Part shown: positions 10,801-19,635 of the stretch, piece after piece
How the letters are laid out: each line of letters begins with the position of its first letter
Numbering within the stretch: position 1 is the stretch's first letter
Assembly: GCF_032248455.1 (NCBI RefSeq)
Contig: NZ_JAVTTP010000001.1
Location: forward strand, 1,610,501 to 1,674,500
Direction of reading: 5' to 3'
Source: Pricia mediterranea
GTDB lineage: Bacteria; Bacteroidota; Bacteroidia; Flavobacteriales; Flavobacteriaceae
Length of the DNA stretch: 64,000 bases
Notes under the pieces: generated by a model
Databases searched by the model: none
What the model was told of the DNA's origin: nothing
The model's input: only the letters and a program-made list of their open reading frames with translations
Made by a program: the position numbers and the translations under genes

Positions 10801-11346
10801 TTTGCCCGTTCCGATATTGACATACAGTTCGTTACGTCGCTTGTCGGGGTCTTTAAACTTTCCCGAACTGCAAACATATATGTCCAAAAGCCCATCGGAA
10901 TTAATATCAACAGTTGTTACCCCGGTCGCAAAAACAGAAGCTCCTCCAACCCCGGCTGTTTTAGTAACGTCCTTAAAATTTAGTTTCCCTTGATTTATGT
11001 AGAGCCGATTGGACTCAAGGTTGGAGATAAGGTAAATATCCTCGAATCCATCATTGTTGAAGTCTCCCGCGGCAACCCCCCCTCCGTTATAATAATACTC
11101 ATAGAACAGACCGTTCATGTAAAGGGTTTCTCTCAGGTCGTTTCTAAAGTCGATACCTGTTTGGGATACATCGGACAAAGAGAACAAAGGTATATCCTGA
11201 TATATATTGGAGTCCTTTTTCTCAAGGCAGGATGTTGTCAGTAAAAGACAAGCCATTACAAGAATGGAAGCTACAATTCTTGGCCTTAACTTTATAATTC
11301 TATCCTTGCGTAAAAACTTGAAATTTTCAATGAGATATAAAATCAC
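7891..11346 (-). CDS. FG-GAP/VCBS repeat and ASPIC/UnbV domain lipoprotein
   Basis: A 1151-residue surface protein. After a signal and lipobox (LTTSC) it has two sets of beta-propeller-type FG-GAP repeats, each marked by a calcium-binding pattern such as GDFNNDGFEDIY, DINSDGLLDIYV, DYDRDGDLDMF or DFDEDGSPDII. Between the sets (about 540-630) lies an ASPIC/UnbV domain (GLGSAQDIQ, WPDGSSQEI). Proteins of this CRTAC1-like kind are common beside SusC/SusD in marine Bacteroidota, but their role is not settled; ligand binding at the surface is the usual guess. The only start giving a full signal peptide is a GTG at 11346. It follows susD by 48 bases, so it is likely in the same operon. Confidence 0.82.
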   Translation of the reverse strand: MILYLIENFKFLRKDRIIKLRPRIVASILVMACLLLTTSCLEKKDSNIYQDIPLFSLSDVSQTGIDFRNDLRETLYMNGLFYEYYYNGGGVAAGDFNNDGFEDIYLISNLESNRLYINQGKLNFKDVTKTAGVGGASVFATGVTTVDINSDGLLDIYVCSSGKFKDPDKRRNELYVNIGTGKDGIPRFQESAAQYNLDIAEFSTQASFFDYDRDGDLDMFLINHDVDTYGDDKLEKYLNTQGELSGERLYRNNDGNYVDVTEETGIINNRLGYGLGLAVGDVNNDTWPDVYVSHDFSGKDHLYLNNQDGTFSEIVNEAMGHISFFSMGNDIADYNNDGWLDVMSVDMVSEDNYGIKTSMSGMNVQRFYDHVDLGLHHQYMFNTLQTNNGTINGKGPFFSETAQIAGISSTDWSWGPLFFDMDNDGLQDLFVSNGIKRDFRNNDFIEYHKEVRNELSKKKTIDKEAYINNMMTKMPTRKKSNYFFLNQGDLTFSKINERLGLDSLKTSANGAAFADLDNDGDIDIVVNNMDDYAQIYENNSNRINKDNFLKIRLKGPIGNTLGIGARVKIIMDDAVQMREQYLTRGFQSAISPTIHFGLGSAQDIQMLQVLWPDGSSQEINTVQPNQTLVLEYGNATKTDSHQSDDIPLFEDITDKILSHVHVENKFNDFERESLLPHKMSEQGPAVAVGDVNNDGLDDFFVGGSMGFAGTLYLQNNDGTFTSHGQIGLERESQYEDVGAAFFDADRDGDLDLYIVSGGNELKTDSEYYQDRIYINKEGVFTRSVQSLPKFTASGSRVKPFDFDSDGDLDLFIGGRQTPGKYPQPADSYLLENRSREDFVSFVDVTEKKAPHLQKVGMVTDAVWTDINQDKLIDLILVGEWMPITVMINQGGYFEDKTSSFGFAEETGWWYSIAASDFDKDGDIDLMGGNLGLNYKYKATQEEPFEIYAEDFDSSGDLDIVLGYYNGGDLFPLRGRQCTSEQMPFIKKKFESYDAFGKATLKEVYGERSLEKALHYAARTFASTYYLNEGDGIFKKTPLPMEAQLSSVNSILLDDFDEDGSPDIIMAGNLYGSEVETPRNDASYGLYLKVVKKGKSFKAVPMRTSGIVLKGEVKHLCQLNSTNNSKIVMVIKNDGEIQFLRFRSTHSEIAKL

Positions 11347-11394
11347 AGCATCCTAAACTATAGTAATTCTAGGCAAATTTCATTTATTTGACAA

Positions 11395-12867
11395 TCAATA
11401 TCCAGGATTTTGAGTGAGACTCCCTTCTGAAATCTCGATTTCTCTTTTCGGGACTGGAAGCAACACATGATGTTCCTGAATATTGGCGGCAGGAACCTCC
11501 ATATGCGGATCTTCCACGTTACGAATCGTTTCTACAAAAATCCCCCATCGCAGCAGATCGTATTTTCTAATGCCCTCAAAGCCTAATTCCGTGGCCCTTT
11601 CTTTTCTTAGGGCTTCCCTGAACGATGCTTGACTAAGCCCGGACAATGGTGGAAGACCCGCACGTTTGCGGACTTCGTTGATAAAGGGGTAGGCATTTGC
11701 AGGCCCGTTCAATTCGTTTTCCGCTTCTGCGCGCATTAACAGAACATCGGAATAACGTATAACGTAGGTATTCTGGCTGCCGTTGTTGCCTTTTGGCGGA
11801 TCTCCATCGGCATTAAGATATTTGCCAGTAATAGGTCCGGCACCGGGAGTTCTTGGCGATTCGAGTACATTCCCGTTAAGTTCGGTCACATAACTGATAT
11901 CCTTTCTCAAATCACCTTCCTCAAACATGTTTAAATAATCCGTTGTCGGCAGCATGTTTTCCCAACCGCCCCCTACTGTATTCACACCTCCTATTTCCGT
12001 ATCTCTTGAGGCTACCCAACTTTGTTTGAAGTCGTTACGTTCGTCTTGTTGAAATTGAATATCGAACACATTTTCATTCACTAGGGCCCCCTCATCATTC
12101 GGCATGAGGACATACTCAGCGTTTTGGCTCCATAGACTATTGTAATCTGCTACTAAGCCGAACATTCCCGAAGCGATCACTTCTTGGGCCCTTGTGTTGG
12201 CCGATTGCCATTCGCCCCTTGTCAGATGTACACGTGATAACAGCGCAGTTGCCGCCCATTTTGTGGCTCTACCCAGGTCTCCTCCTACATATTGCTCCGG
12301 CAGTACTTCGATTGCATCCGTTAGGTCTTGCTCGATGAATTGGTAAACTTCATCAGGTGTGTTTCTCGTGATGCCTTCCAGCTTTTCCGTATCCGTTACT
12401 ACATCTGTTAATATCGGAACTCCACCGTACACACGAACTAGTTCAAAATAGTAATACGCCCTTAAAAATTTAGCCTCACCAACTAGTCGCTCCCGTAATG
12501 CTTTATCGTTCATTTCGATATCTGGAACGAAGCTTATCACTGTATTTGCCAAGGAAACACCTTCATAATTTTCTTGCCATAAGGCCGTGGCATCGCCATC
12601 TTCTGACGTAAGGTTGATAAACCATGATATAGGTCTCATATTATGTTGCCCTTGGTAGGCTATATCGCTTGGCGTAAAACCATAATAAAAGGAAATAATG
12701 CTACCGTCCAACCGGGTATAGGCGGCGGTCGTTGCCGCAATAGCATCTCTTTCGTTGGCAGGGAAGCTACCCGGCACTAAAAAATCTATAGGTTCTTCGG
12801 TAATGATGTCTTCACAAGATACCATTGCTATTGCAGCCATTGCTATCATTAGAATTGGTTTCTTCAT
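11395..12867 (-). CDS. susD: SusD/RagB family glycan-binding lipoprotein
   Basis: A 490-residue SusD-like protein. The N-terminus is a lipoprotein signal (MVSC, Cys18), so it sits on the outside of the outer membrane. TPR-like helices follow, including FLRAYYYFELVRVYGGVPIL, the family's best-known stretch. The C-terminal RagB part has NEVRKRAGL and LRKERATELGFEG, and the protein ends in LTQNPGY, the typical SusD tail. It forms a lid on its SusC partner and delivers bound glycan or oligosaccharide. It starts 18 bases after the susC gene. Together with the other pair in this locus it suggests two transporters for related or successive products. Confidence 0.93.
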   Translation of the reverse strand: MKKPILMIAMAAIAMVSCEDIITEEPIDFLVPGSFPANERDAIAATTAAYTRLDGSIISFYYGFTPSDIAYQGQHNMRPISWFINLTSEDGDATALWQENYEGVSLANTVISFVPDIEMNDKALRERLVGEAKFLRAYYYFELVRVYGGVPILTDVVTDTEKLEGITRNTPDEVYQFIEQDLTDAIEVLPEQYVGGDLGRATKWAATALLSRVHLTRGEWQSANTRAQEVIASGMFGLVADYNSLWSQNAEYVLMPNDEGALVNENVFDIQFQQDERNDFKQSWVASRDTEIGGVNTVGGGWENMLPTTDYLNMFEEGDLRKDISYVTELNGNVLESPRTPGAGPITGKYLNADGDPPKGNNGSQNTYVIRYSDVLLMRAEAENELNGPANAYPFINEVRKRAGLPPLSGLSQASFREALRKERATELGFEGIRKYDLLRWGIFVETIRNVEDPHMEVPAANIQEHHVLLPVPKREIEISEGSLTQNPGY

Positions 12868-12885
12868 CTCTGTGCAATTTTGTGA

Positions 12886-15800
12886 TTAAAATGTTAGGTT
12901 CAGTCCAATCGTAAAGGAACGTACAGCAGGGTCCTGTGCCTGGTCGTAACCGCGACGTGTATTGCTATCCCCTCGATTGACTTCCGGATCGTATCCGCTG
13001 TATTTATCGAAGAGTAAAAGATTTGTACCGTTCACATAGACCTTTGCCGCCTGAATACCGGAAATGTTTTCAGTGGGAATATTATAACCCAAGCCAAGAT
13101 TTCTTAGTCTAAGAAAAGAGCCGTCTTCTACGACCCCGCTCTCCGAAACAATCTCTGATCTAAATACCCCTCTAACTGAGGGGACATCGGTATCTGTATT
13201 GGACGGCGTCCAGCGATCAACGAATTTTTTCCGCACGTTATTGTCGAAAGCCGTATTGATTCTAGAGTCTGTTTCGTTGAAAATATCATTGCCAAGAACA
13301 AACGCCCAATACATTGAAAACTCGAACCCTTTGTAAGTTAGCGTGTTACTCATCCCTCCATAAAAATCGGGGTGGGGACTGCCGATTATTGTTCGGTCGT
13401 TTTCATCTATAATTCCATCAGGCACACCATCGGGACCACTGATATCCAGGTAGCGTTTACCTCCCGGAAAGACCCCTTGACCATCTGTTATTCCCGCTGC
13501 ATCGATCTCGTCTTGAGAGTTCCAAATACCTTGACGTTTATATCCGTAGAAAACACCAATGGGCTCTCCTTCCTTTATCAATGCGGAAGGCGCATTGATA
13601 ACCCCTCCGAAGCGATTGATCTCGCGCTCTCCATCTTCATCGGGAATGGATAAAACCTCATTCTTGTTGGTAGAAATGTTGAAACTGGTTTCCCAAGAAA
13701 ATTCGTTTTTATCAATATTAATTGAATTCACTGCCAGCTCGAAGCCTTGATTTTCGATTGTTCCAAAATTTGTTGGGATACTAGCATTGGGAACTCCGAT
13801 CAACCAAAGTATTTCTTGGTCGGCAAACAAATTTTCTGTCTTTTTTCGATAATAATCCAAAGTGACCTGCAATCTGTTCTTGAAAAAGGAGGCATCAATT
13901 CCAAGGTCTAGTTGGTCGGTAGTTTCGAACTCAAGCTCATCGTTGCCCAATCGGTTTAGTCCTATGCCATTGACAATATTACCACTGTTTCCAAATATAT
14001 AGGTGAACCCGGCACCCAATCTGGCTAGAGATGTTCCGCCCGATGCGGGATTTCCCAATCTACCGTAACTGGCTCTTAATTTCAAATCATTAAATACATT
14101 GAGCTTTTCTACAAATGCTTCTCTGCCCGCGTTCCAAGCCACAGCAACCGATGGGAAAGCACCCCATTTACTGCCTTCCGCGAAATTGGACGAGCCATCT
14201 ATCCTACCGTTCAAGGTTAAGCGATATTTGCGCATATAGGCATAATTCACGCGGAACAGATAAGATTCAACGCCGAATTTACTAGCATCCGAACGCGAAT
14301 CAGAACGATCGGAACCTGCATCAATATTATTGTACTCGAAAAAGTCGGTTGTAAACCCACGAACGTCGACCCTGCTACCAGAATCGAATTCCTGCTGTCG
14401 GGTATAGCCCAAGAGCCCGTCCAAACTATGGTTTCCAAATTCTTTTCTGTAGGTTAAGGTCTGTTCCAATAGAACACTGAGAAATTCCCTATTTCGAATC
14501 GATGCGGTACCACCATCATTTGTCTGCTCGAACAATGTAGAAGGAGCATAATTTTCACTTTTGTCCAGTGCGATATCGGTCCCGAAATTCACTTTATAGA
14601 TAAGATTTTTTATCGGTTCCAGTTCCGCATAAACAGTTCCCAATATTCTGGTCCCGGTATTAAGGTTAATGTTCTTGGCCGGGCCGCCCACAGGATTTTC
14701 CGCACTTAGCTCGCTACTCACCGTTTGGATGGTATACTCTCCGTTCTCATCGAAAATCGGTAATGTCGGAAAATAGCCGGCAATATTAATGATGTTGCTG
14801 CTTCTTGGTACTTCGGTAGTACGTGAAATGGTAACTGAATTGCCAATTTTGACAATGTCGTTTAGTTGATAATCACCGTTCAATCTAAGCTGATATCTTT
14901 CTAGGTTCCCGCCCCGGAATATACCGTCTTGATTAAAATAGTTGCCAGACACGAAATATCGAGCATTCTCGCTACCGCCAGAGGCTGATAATGTATGACT
15001 GACCATAGGCGCGCCCCTTCTATAGACCTCTTCTTGCCAGTTGGTTCCCTCCCCGAGTAATTCCGGATTCGGAAAAGCATCGGTACCCTGCACTTCATTT
15101 TGCCAAGCACCAAATTCGGCGGCATTTAAAACATCGAGCAACCGGGCAGGGGACTGAAAAGTGGTATAGGTGTCATAGCTCAATTTAGCCTTGCCCGCTT
15201 TTCCTCTTTTAGTGGTGATTAAAACAACGCCTGCGGATCCTCTCGAGCCATAAAGTGCAGTTGCCGAAGCATCTTTCAGAACCTCTACAGATTCAATATC
15301 ATTGACATTGATGTCCGCAGAGTTCCCTGCACCAATCAGGCCATCAATTACAAACAATGGACTGCTGTTTCCTGTGAGGGAATTAGTGCCTCGAATTCGT
15401 ATAGAAGCTGCCGCCCCGGGTTGCGAGGAAGTAGGCGTCACCTGCAACCCAGCGACCTTTCCTCTTAGGGCATCATCAAGACGTACCGTCGGTGTGGCCT
15501 GAATTTCCTCGGTTTTGATTGAGGATACCGAGCCGGTTAGATCCGATTTTTTAACCGTACCGTAGGCCACGACTACAACTTCATCTAATTGGGCCGCGTC
15601 TTCTTTGAGAGTGACATTGATTTCGGATTGATTGCCAACGGTAATTTCTTTGGTAAGAAAGCCGACATAGGATATCTGTAAGACCGCATCCGACGTTGAG
15701 ACCTCAATGGTAAAGTTACCGTCAAAATCAGCTGTCACCCCGTTTGTGGTTCCTTTCTCCACAATATTTGCCCCGGGCAAAGCGGTTCCATTTTCATCCG

Positions 15801-15894
15801 TTACCATGCCGGTGATCAGTTGATTTTGGGCCGTGATGAATTGCGTAAAAAGTAATAGCAATATCGAAAGAGGATAGAGTATCTGTTGGTTCAT
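12886..15894 (-). CDS. susC: SusC/RagA family TonB-dependent transporter
   Basis: A 1002-residue outer-membrane transporter. Order: signal peptide ending at ITAQ; a carboxypeptidase-D regulatory-like domain (TDENGTALPGANIVEKGT, about 31-100); a TonB box-like LDEVVVVAYG; a plug domain with IRIRGTNSL, FVIDGLIG and DASATALYGSRG; then a 22-strand-type barrel ending in the aromatic IGLNLTF. It lacks the N-terminal STN domain found in the other SusC here, so it should not itself signal to an anti-sigma factor. It works with the SusD encoded 18 bases downstream to import glycan pieces with TonB energy. A 405-base AT-rich region precedes it, so it likely has its own promoter. Confidence 0.94.
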   Translation of the reverse strand: MNQQILYPLSILLLLFTQFITAQNQLITGMVTDENGTALPGANIVEKGTTNGVTADFDGNFTIEVSTSDAVLQISYVGFLTKEITVGNQSEINVTLKEDAAQLDEVVVVAYGTVKKSDLTGSVSSIKTEEIQATPTVRLDDALRGKVAGLQVTPTSSQPGAAASIRIRGTNSLTGNSSPLFVIDGLIGAGNSADINVNDIESVEVLKDASATALYGSRGSAGVVLITTKRGKAGKAKLSYDTYTTFQSPARLLDVLNAAEFGAWQNEVQGTDAFPNPELLGEGTNWQEEVYRRGAPMVSHTLSASGGSENARYFVSGNYFNQDGIFRGGNLERYQLRLNGDYQLNDIVKIGNSVTISRTTEVPRSSNIINIAGYFPTLPIFDENGEYTIQTVSSELSAENPVGGPAKNINLNTGTRILGTVYAELEPIKNLIYKVNFGTDIALDKSENYAPSTLFEQTNDGGTASIRNREFLSVLLEQTLTYRKEFGNHSLDGLLGYTRQQEFDSGSRVDVRGFTTDFFEYNNIDAGSDRSDSRSDASKFGVESYLFRVNYAYMRKYRLTLNGRIDGSSNFAEGSKWGAFPSVAVAWNAGREAFVEKLNVFNDLKLRASYGRLGNPASGGTSLARLGAGFTYIFGNSGNIVNGIGLNRLGNDELEFETTDQLDLGIDASFFKNRLQVTLDYYRKKTENLFADQEILWLIGVPNASIPTNFGTIENQGFELAVNSINIDKNEFSWETSFNISTNKNEVLSIPDEDGEREINRFGGVINAPSALIKEGEPIGVFYGYKRQGIWNSQDEIDAAGITDGQGVFPGGKRYLDISGPDGVPDGIIDENDRTIIGSPHPDFYGGMSNTLTYKGFEFSMYWAFVLGNDIFNETDSRINTAFDNNVRKKFVDRWTPSNTDTDVPSVRGVFRSEIVSESGVVEDGSFLRLRNLGLGYNIPTENISGIQAAKVYVNGTNLLLFDKYSGYDPEVNRGDSNTRRGYDQAQDPAVRSFTIGLNLTF

Positions 15895-16299
15895 ACGAAT
15901 TGTTTACGTCAGTTATAAAATTTGCTGGGTACTGGGCTGAATCGATGCAGAACCCTATCAGTATTGATTTTATCCGCTAGATTAATTTAAAACCTATGAA
16001 TTATTAAAAATGATTTATTCCCTATATCCTTATTTAATTAATGATGTCGACGTAGGTAAGTGATATTTTAAAATAATTCAAGAGAAATTATTAAAACCAA
16101 TCACCATAGAGTACATTAACAGGCCATCAACATATAGTACACATAGCTATATTGTGAGCTGAAATTGGAAGATAATAATTTTTGATCATTCTTAACAATA
16201 GTTTGTTGTCTAATCCGAAATTGAATTTTTCAACAACCTTAACCCATAATAGCGAAAAAAGACAAAAATATATCCGCGCATCATTCTAAACCCTTAACC
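15895..16299. other. AT-rich leader upstream of the second susC
   Basis: Just over 400 bases, strongly AT-rich, between susC and the upstream sulfatase gene. It should carry the susC promoter and perhaps an activator site. No consensus -7 box was found by eye. No ORF is credible. Confidence 0.4.
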
Positions 16300-17847
16300 T
16301 CAAGGCATTATTACCTCCAGAGCCGATCCATTCTTTTCCGGATATAAAGCGTTTTTATCCTTTAATTGATTGATAAGATTGGCAATCATTTCTTTTAATA
16401 CGGCAGGTTTGGTGTTGGCTAGATTAGTAGTCTCAAAAGGGTCTTGATTTAAATTGAACAGTTCATAACGTGGGTTCCCATTTATTTGATAATGATAGAC
16501 CACTTTACAACCATCTTTCACCAAGCTTGTGAAATAATCGGTACGATGCTCATGGGGAAAATGATTAAGAAAAGATTCCTTTCGAGATTTATTTTTATTA
16601 CCTCTTAACTGTTTATTTAAATCAAATCCATCCAACGCATATCCATCTGGAGCGGATACTTCAGCAATATTGATAAGTGTGGGAAAAAGGTCTATTACGG
16701 TTCCCATTTGCTTCTGAACTGTACCTCCAGGTATTGGCAATGCCTTTTGCAAGGCAGATCCTTTGTTCGGTTTAACCCATGCAGCAATGAACGGAACTCG
16801 CATCCCACCCTCCCAATGCTTTCCCTTCTTTCCTTTTAGCGGAGCAGAACTTCCATAACCGTCTGGATTCTTTAGTGGGGCGTCGGAACCATTATCACCC
16901 ATAAACATTATTATAGTATTTTCGCCTAATCCCAGTTTTCGAACGTGTCTCACTATATCTCCGAGTGATTTATCGATTCCCTCAATTAAAGTTGCATAAG
17001 CTTGAGCCCGTCTGTCTTTACCAGAATTTTGGTAATGATCTGCAAAACGGGAATCGGATTGAAAAGGAGTATGAACCGCATAATGGGACATGTAGAGGTA
17101 AAAAGGCTTACCATCCTTTGCGGCCTGTGTTATGGCTTCATTGGCTTCCTGTGTTAATGCTTCTGTAAGAAATACCTCTTTGCCCCAGTATTTTTTCAAT
17201 CCCGGAACAGCTCTGCTTTCGTTTCCGCCAAGATTACCGAAACCATCTACACCATAATAGCTTCCAGGCTGGCCTATGGAGCTACCTGCAATATTGATAT
17301 CAAAACCGAGATTAAGCGGGTCCGCTCCTTCATACTCAAAAGGTGCGAAATGAGCCTTACCCACATGTATTGTTCTATATCCTTTTAGTTTCAACAAACC
17401 AGGAAGCGTCACAGATTCTTTGTCTAGACCTGTCCAGTTCCAATTAGGCGGGCCATATGGGGTTTTGTTATTATTTTCAGATTTAATCCAATTGGTCGTT
17501 CGATGGCGGGCCGAATTTTGTCCGGTCATTATGGACACCCGAGTAGGCGAGCAGACGGAATGCGCATAAAAATTCGTGAATCGTATTCCTTGTGCCGCCA
17601 ATTTTTCCATATTTGGTGTTCGATAGTAATCGTTTAAAGGATATTTGACAGGTTCACCACTTTTGTTAGCAATAAAAGGAACCGAAGTGTCCATCAACCC
17701 CATGTCATCCACCAAAAAGAGGATAATATTGGGTTTGTCTGAGGTTTTATCATTTTGTGCAAAGGATAATACCCCGCAAAACATAACTATTAGGAATATG
17801 GATTCTTTTACTATCTTCTTGGGACTTCTAATCCAATTAATTTTCAT
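16300..17847 (-). CDS. Sulfatase, type I, secreted
   Basis: A 515-residue S1 sulfatase with a Sec signal ending near LSFAQ30. Metal-site strand FLVDDMG (44-50), formylglycine motif CSPTR at 99-103, and FMGDNGSD later supply the expected ligands. The usual GKWHLG segment reads GKAHFAPF here, which points to a different substrate pocket from the neighbouring sulfatases. HWEGGMRVPF and the C-terminal YELFNLNQDP part are typical. It should be periplasmic or exported. It stands in the middle of the glycan locus with 300-400 base gaps on both sides, so it may be transcribed alone. Substrate unknown. Confidence 0.9.
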   Translation of the reverse strand: MKINWIRSPKKIVKESIFLIVMFCGVLSFAQNDKTSDKPNIILFLVDDMGLMDTSVPFIANKSGEPVKYPLNDYYRTPNMEKLAAQGIRFTNFYAHSVCSPTRVSIMTGQNSARHRTTNWIKSENNNKTPYGPPNWNWTGLDKESVTLPGLLKLKGYRTIHVGKAHFAPFEYEGADPLNLGFDINIAGSSIGQPGSYYGVDGFGNLGGNESRAVPGLKKYWGKEVFLTEALTQEANEAITQAAKDGKPFYLYMSHYAVHTPFQSDSRFADHYQNSGKDRRAQAYATLIEGIDKSLGDIVRHVRKLGLGENTIIMFMGDNGSDAPLKNPDGYGSSAPLKGKKGKHWEGGMRVPFIAAWVKPNKGSALQKALPIPGGTVQKQMGTVIDLFPTLINIAEVSAPDGYALDGFDLNKQLRGNKNKSRKESFLNHFPHEHRTDYFTSLVKDGCKVVYHYQINGNPRYELFNLNQDPFETTNLANTKPAVLKEMIANLINQLKDKNALYPEKNGSALEVIMP

Positions 17848-18174
17848 CGCTTGTCTCGTTTCTTTTAGATTCTTGCCTTTTGATAGATATCTTTTGTCAA
17901 GCTTTTTATTATGATTCTAATTCTATCCGTGTTTAGTCGTAACCCTAAAACTTCATGGAAGTTTATGCAACTAATTCCAAGTAAGAATGGACTATTAGAA
18001 ATTAGCTATGCTACCTTGCATAAAAGGTCAAAATTAGCTACAATGAAAATAGTAGGGACAAAAGCTAACTTCCGTCCCTACTGCAAAAAAACTAACTCAA
18101 CTCAAATTTATCACAATTAATCTAATAATCATTCTCAATCAGATTCCAAAGCCGTTTGTCTTAGCATTAACTAA
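17848..18174. other. Gap between two sulfatase genes
   Basis: About 330 bases between the sulfatase pair. It contains a hairpin (listed separately) near its upstream end; the rest is AT-rich and without a credible gene. A 69-codon forward frame here shows no recognisable protein and is taken as chance. Confidence 0.4.
18051..18082 (-). terminator. Hairpin behind the upstream sulfatase gene
   Basis: A perfect 9-base inverted repeat (AGTAGGGAC / GTCCCTACT) with a 14-base loop. On the minus strand it lies 93 bases past the stop of the sulfatase gene and is followed by a short ATTTTC run. It may end the FecI-to-sulfatase transcript. The T run is weak, so it could also be a processing hairpin. 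Confidence 0.4.
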
Positions 18175-19572
18175 TCATTTACCTTTCTCAGAACGCACGG
18201 ATTTTAGCCATGCCTCATGCAGCTCCAAAAGCTCATTCAGCTTTTTCGGATTAGAAGCTCCAAGATTGTTCTGTTCAGATATATCGTTGTCCAAATTTGT
18301 TAGGAATAATTTTGGCAGGCCTTCTTTTTGTTGATCCTTACCCTGTGGTTCCCGAACGTTGCCAATCAACTTCCACGGGCCTTTACGCACCGCCCATTGA
18401 GCAGTGCGGTCATCGTAGTCCCCTAGCTGCCAATATACCACATCATGTCTGGATTTGGTCTTTTCATCCAAAATAATCGGCATAAGGTTTTTACCATCGA
18501 CTTTTTCTGTGACATCAGATCCCGTAAGGTCTGCGACAGTAGGAAACCAATCCATTTGGGTGACGAGCTGATTTCGTATTTGATTTGCAGGTATTTTTTG
18601 GGGATAGCGGATGATGGCTGGGACACGGATCCCTCCCTCGAACATACTGAATTTGCTTCCTCGATATGGGCCAGAATTTCCCCCACCCCAAAATGCCCTT
18701 TCTTCAAGGGAATGTCCGTGGTCGGATTGAAAAATCACTATGGTTTCATCCGTAAGTCCCTTTCGGTCCAGATGGTCGAGCACGCTCCCGATCGCTTCGT
18801 CTGTTTTGGACACGAAAGCGGCGTATTCTTTCCTTGGCGTCGGTAAGTCCCTGTAGTGATCCAACCATTTCGGTGTACCTTGATAGGGGTAGTGAGGTGA
18901 ATTAAAAGCCCAATAAATAAAGAAGGGTTCATCTTTCTTTTTATCGATTACCTGTTTCACCTCTCCGGTCATCAAATCCATAAAATGTTCCCCGGCGTAA
19001 TATACTTCATCGGAGTTTCTATAAAGATCGTGTCTGTTGGGTCCGTCCCAGAAGAAAAAATGGGAGTAGTTGTCAATGCAGCCTCGTTGATGGCCAAAAA
19101 AATAATCGAAACCCTGGGCGTTGGGAAGATTTTGTTTTCGATGACCTAGATGCCACTTTCCAATCAAAGCGGTATAATAATTGTTTTCTTTGAGCATCTC
19201 TGCCATTGTGATTTCTTCCGTAGGCAAACCGTACTGTCCGCTTTCTTCAGCACGTTCGGGAATAGGAACATTGTTCGGAAGTCCTGCGCGCAGATTGGTC
19301 TTTCCGGTCAGAAGTGCCGCCCGGGATGGGGAGCATACCGGTGCCGCTGCATAGAACTGGGTAAACCGTACCCCTTCCTTTGCAAGTCGGTCCATATTTG
19401 GGGTGTATAGGTCTTTGGCACCATAGGAGTTGAGGTCGATCGAGCCCTGGTCATCAGTCAAAATAACGATGACATTGGGTTTATTCGTCCTATCCTGTGA
19501 AAAAGCTGATAACGGTAAAACTAGAAAGGCCAAGGTCAATTTTGCTCGCAATAGTTGCTTGAACATTCTCAT
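18175..19572 (-). CDS. Sulfatase, type I, secreted
   Basis: A 465-residue S1 sulfatase with a Sec signal ending at SAFSQ26. Metal strand VILTDDQG (36-43), formylglycine motif CSPSR at 80-84, GKWHLGHR, and the late metal motif SDHGHS, where most relatives have DNG, so an Asn ligand is replaced by His. MFEGGIRVP and a C-terminal WKLIGN strand follow. The change may go with a subfamily and not with loss of function. It lies 63 bases behind susD and is probably the enzyme of the first SusC/SusD unit, controlled by the FecI/FecR pair upstream. Substrate unknown; it needs a maturation enzyme encoded elsewhere. Confidence 0.9.
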   Translation of the reverse strand: MRMFKQLLRAKLTLAFLVLPLSAFSQDRTNKPNVIVILTDDQGSIDLNSYGAKDLYTPNMDRLAKEGVRFTQFYAAAPVCSPSRAALLTGKTNLRAGLPNNVPIPERAEESGQYGLPTEEITMAEMLKENNYYTALIGKWHLGHRKQNLPNAQGFDYFFGHQRGCIDNYSHFFFWDGPNRHDLYRNSDEVYYAGEHFMDLMTGEVKQVIDKKKDEPFFIYWAFNSPHYPYQGTPKWLDHYRDLPTPRKEYAAFVSKTDEAIGSVLDHLDRKGLTDETIVIFQSDHGHSLEERAFWGGGNSGPYRGSKFSMFEGGIRVPAIIRYPQKIPANQIRNQLVTQMDWFPTVADLTGSDVTEKVDGKNLMPIILDEKTKSRHDVVYWQLGDYDDRTAQWAVRKGPWKLIGNVREPQGKDQQKEGLPKLFLTNLDNDISEQNNLGASNPKKLNELLELHEAWLKSVRSEKGK

Positions 19573-19635
19573 ATATATTTTTGAAAATTTTTAATTTATA
19601 AAGGCCAAAAAATCAGGTATCGATATTTATATTAA

